A DNA stretch of 64,000 nucleotides from Hetaerina americana (taxonomy: Eukaryota; Arthropoda; Insecta; Odonata; Calopterygidae). This document shows, piece after piece, positions 62,985 to 64,000 of the stretch; the first letter of the stretch is position 1, and each line of letters opens with the position of its first letter. The translations under genes and the position numbers were made by a program. The DNA is taken from positions 18,166,969-18,230,968 of the forward strand of contig JAKTNV010000004.1 of assembly GCA_022747635.1 (NCBI GenBank), read 5' to 3'. The notes under the pieces are model-generated. The model did no database searches and was not told the origin of the DNA. It saw nothing but the letters and a program-made list of their open reading frames with translations.

Positions 62985-64000
62985 TGAATATAACCTTGAC
63001 GTAGTGCAAGGGCTTGTGCATTCCGATGACCCCTAGAGCTGTGCTGGTGGGAGTAATAATAATTACTCCTGGTAGGGTCACCCATGACGGATAGGTCGAA
63101 GGTTAGGAAACAGACGAAAGGTAGTCCACGCAGCATCTGTTCCTCAGTGAGGTGGCTATAAAAAGGCATCTGACCCCAGTGGGGTGGCTAGTGAGTGATC
63201 TTGTCATGTTAAAAACACTATTGAGGAAGGCAACTGTAAACCACCTCAATTATCATTCCCCAGACTAATATGATGGCCACAACAGAGAATATGAGTCCTG
63301 GAAACTACAGGGCTCAGCCCAATCGGCCATGTGTTGTGCCCGGCAGCAGGGGAGGCAAGACTTCTGCAGTCTTCATCCCACGAAACCCTTGCTGGGGAAA
63401 ACTGACAGCAGCAGGACAGATGATGCAGAAGAAGACCAATTTAGTTAGAATAGGAACTTGGAATGTTAGGACGATGTTGAGGACAGGAAAATTAGAGAAT
63501 ATTAAGCAAGAGATGGAAAGAGGAAATATAAATATTTTAGGTCTATGCAAGGTGAGATGGAAGAATAGCAGAGATTACTGGAGTGATAATTATAGAATAA
63601 TATAGAGTGGTGGGGGCAAGAGCCAACGAGGGGTAGCCAAAATATTAAATGAAGAGGTAGGAAGAAGTATAGTCAACATAGAACAAGCAACGGATAGAAT
63701 ATTACTAGTGGAGATAAAAGCAGAACCGACAAACTTGGTCAATGTTCAGGTGTACATGCCACCGAGCAACCATAAGGAGGAAGAGGTCGATAGGATATAT
63801 GAACAGTTAGCAAACATAATCGCATGTGTTGCTGCAGGGAAACATTTGATACTGATGGGGGATTGTAATGGGACGGTAGGCCCAGGAAGAGATGGTAATG
63901 AGGTGGGGGACTACAGTTTGGGCACGAAAAATGACCGTGGGGAGAAAGCAATTGAGTTCTGCAGGAGACATGGGTTAGTCATCACCAACACTTGGTTTAG
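62985..64000 (+). mobile_element. LINE copy E: 5' leader and endonuclease, running off the window
   Basis: The leader (62985-63265) matches those of copies A and B. The ORF begins at 63270 (MMATTENMSPGNYRAQPNRP). The endonuclease domain starts with LVRIGTWNVRTMLRTGKLEN (63440-63500), ILGLCKVRWKNSRDYW, a single nonsense TAG at 63603, then SGGGKSQRGVAKIL, ERILLVEIKAE-like, VQVYMPPSNHKEEEVDRIY, LILMGDCNGTVGPGRDGNEV, DRGEKAIEFCRRHGLVITNT and on to 64000. One stop in about 240 codons makes this the youngest copy of the family here. The residue normally Glu in the (S/C)E(V/T)RW motif is Lys. Confidence 0.88.

Noticed and set aside
59464..64000. Upstream CSN1 exons
   Set aside because: I looked for the conserved N-terminal segments on the minus strand and found only LINE and Penelope sequence. 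The exons are probably beyond the window.

Overview
This window is eukaryotic nuclear DNA, almost certainly from an arthropod and probably an insect. It is AT-rich and has spliceosomal introns. The two host genes are insect-like in protein sequence, and the DNA between and inside them is crowded with decayed LINE, Penelope-like, mariner and tRNA-derived SINE copies. No operons, ribosome binding sites or CRISPR arrays are present, and species-level placement is not possible from the sequence alone.

Two host genes lie on the minus strand. UQCRC2, cytochrome bc1 core protein 2, runs from 19521 down to 12256 in nine coding exons. They join without a break into a 463-residue precursor. CSN1/GPS1, COP9 signalosome subunit 1, runs from beyond the right side of the window down to a stop at 31012. 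Eight coding exons, from 59463 to 31012, encode the last 363 residues. I could not find the N-terminal exon or exons, about 115-125 residues by comparison with relatives. One CSN1 intron has a GC donor and the last intron is 11.3 kb. The two genes act in unrelated processes (respiration and cullin deneddylation), and their adjacency carries no functional message that I can see.

The rest is mobile-element debris. Positions 1-2276 hold a Penelope-like element (reverse transcriptase plus GIY-YIG endonuclease). A second copy of the same family at 60951-62416 is bounded by about 300-bp inverted terminal copies. A different Penelope family lies at 56550-57150, next to a tRNA-like palindrome. All of these carry hammerhead-ribozyme-like motifs, and two further isolated motif relics sit at 51170 and 32660-32744. 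A LINE family with a characteristic 3' tail (consensus around CATCCAAAACCTACCTTAA) occurs in at least ten fragments, including a nest at 21.5-28.8 kb, where an R1-like LINE sits between two minus-strand copies. Five mariner-type transposase relics, two multi-copy SINE families and several single tRNA-derived repeats fill introns and flanks.

The most interesting material is the recurring inverted arrangement of Penelope termini with ribozyme motifs in both arms, a 45-bp LINE-tail insertion flanked by a 15-bp duplication, and the minor splice-site variants in the host genes.
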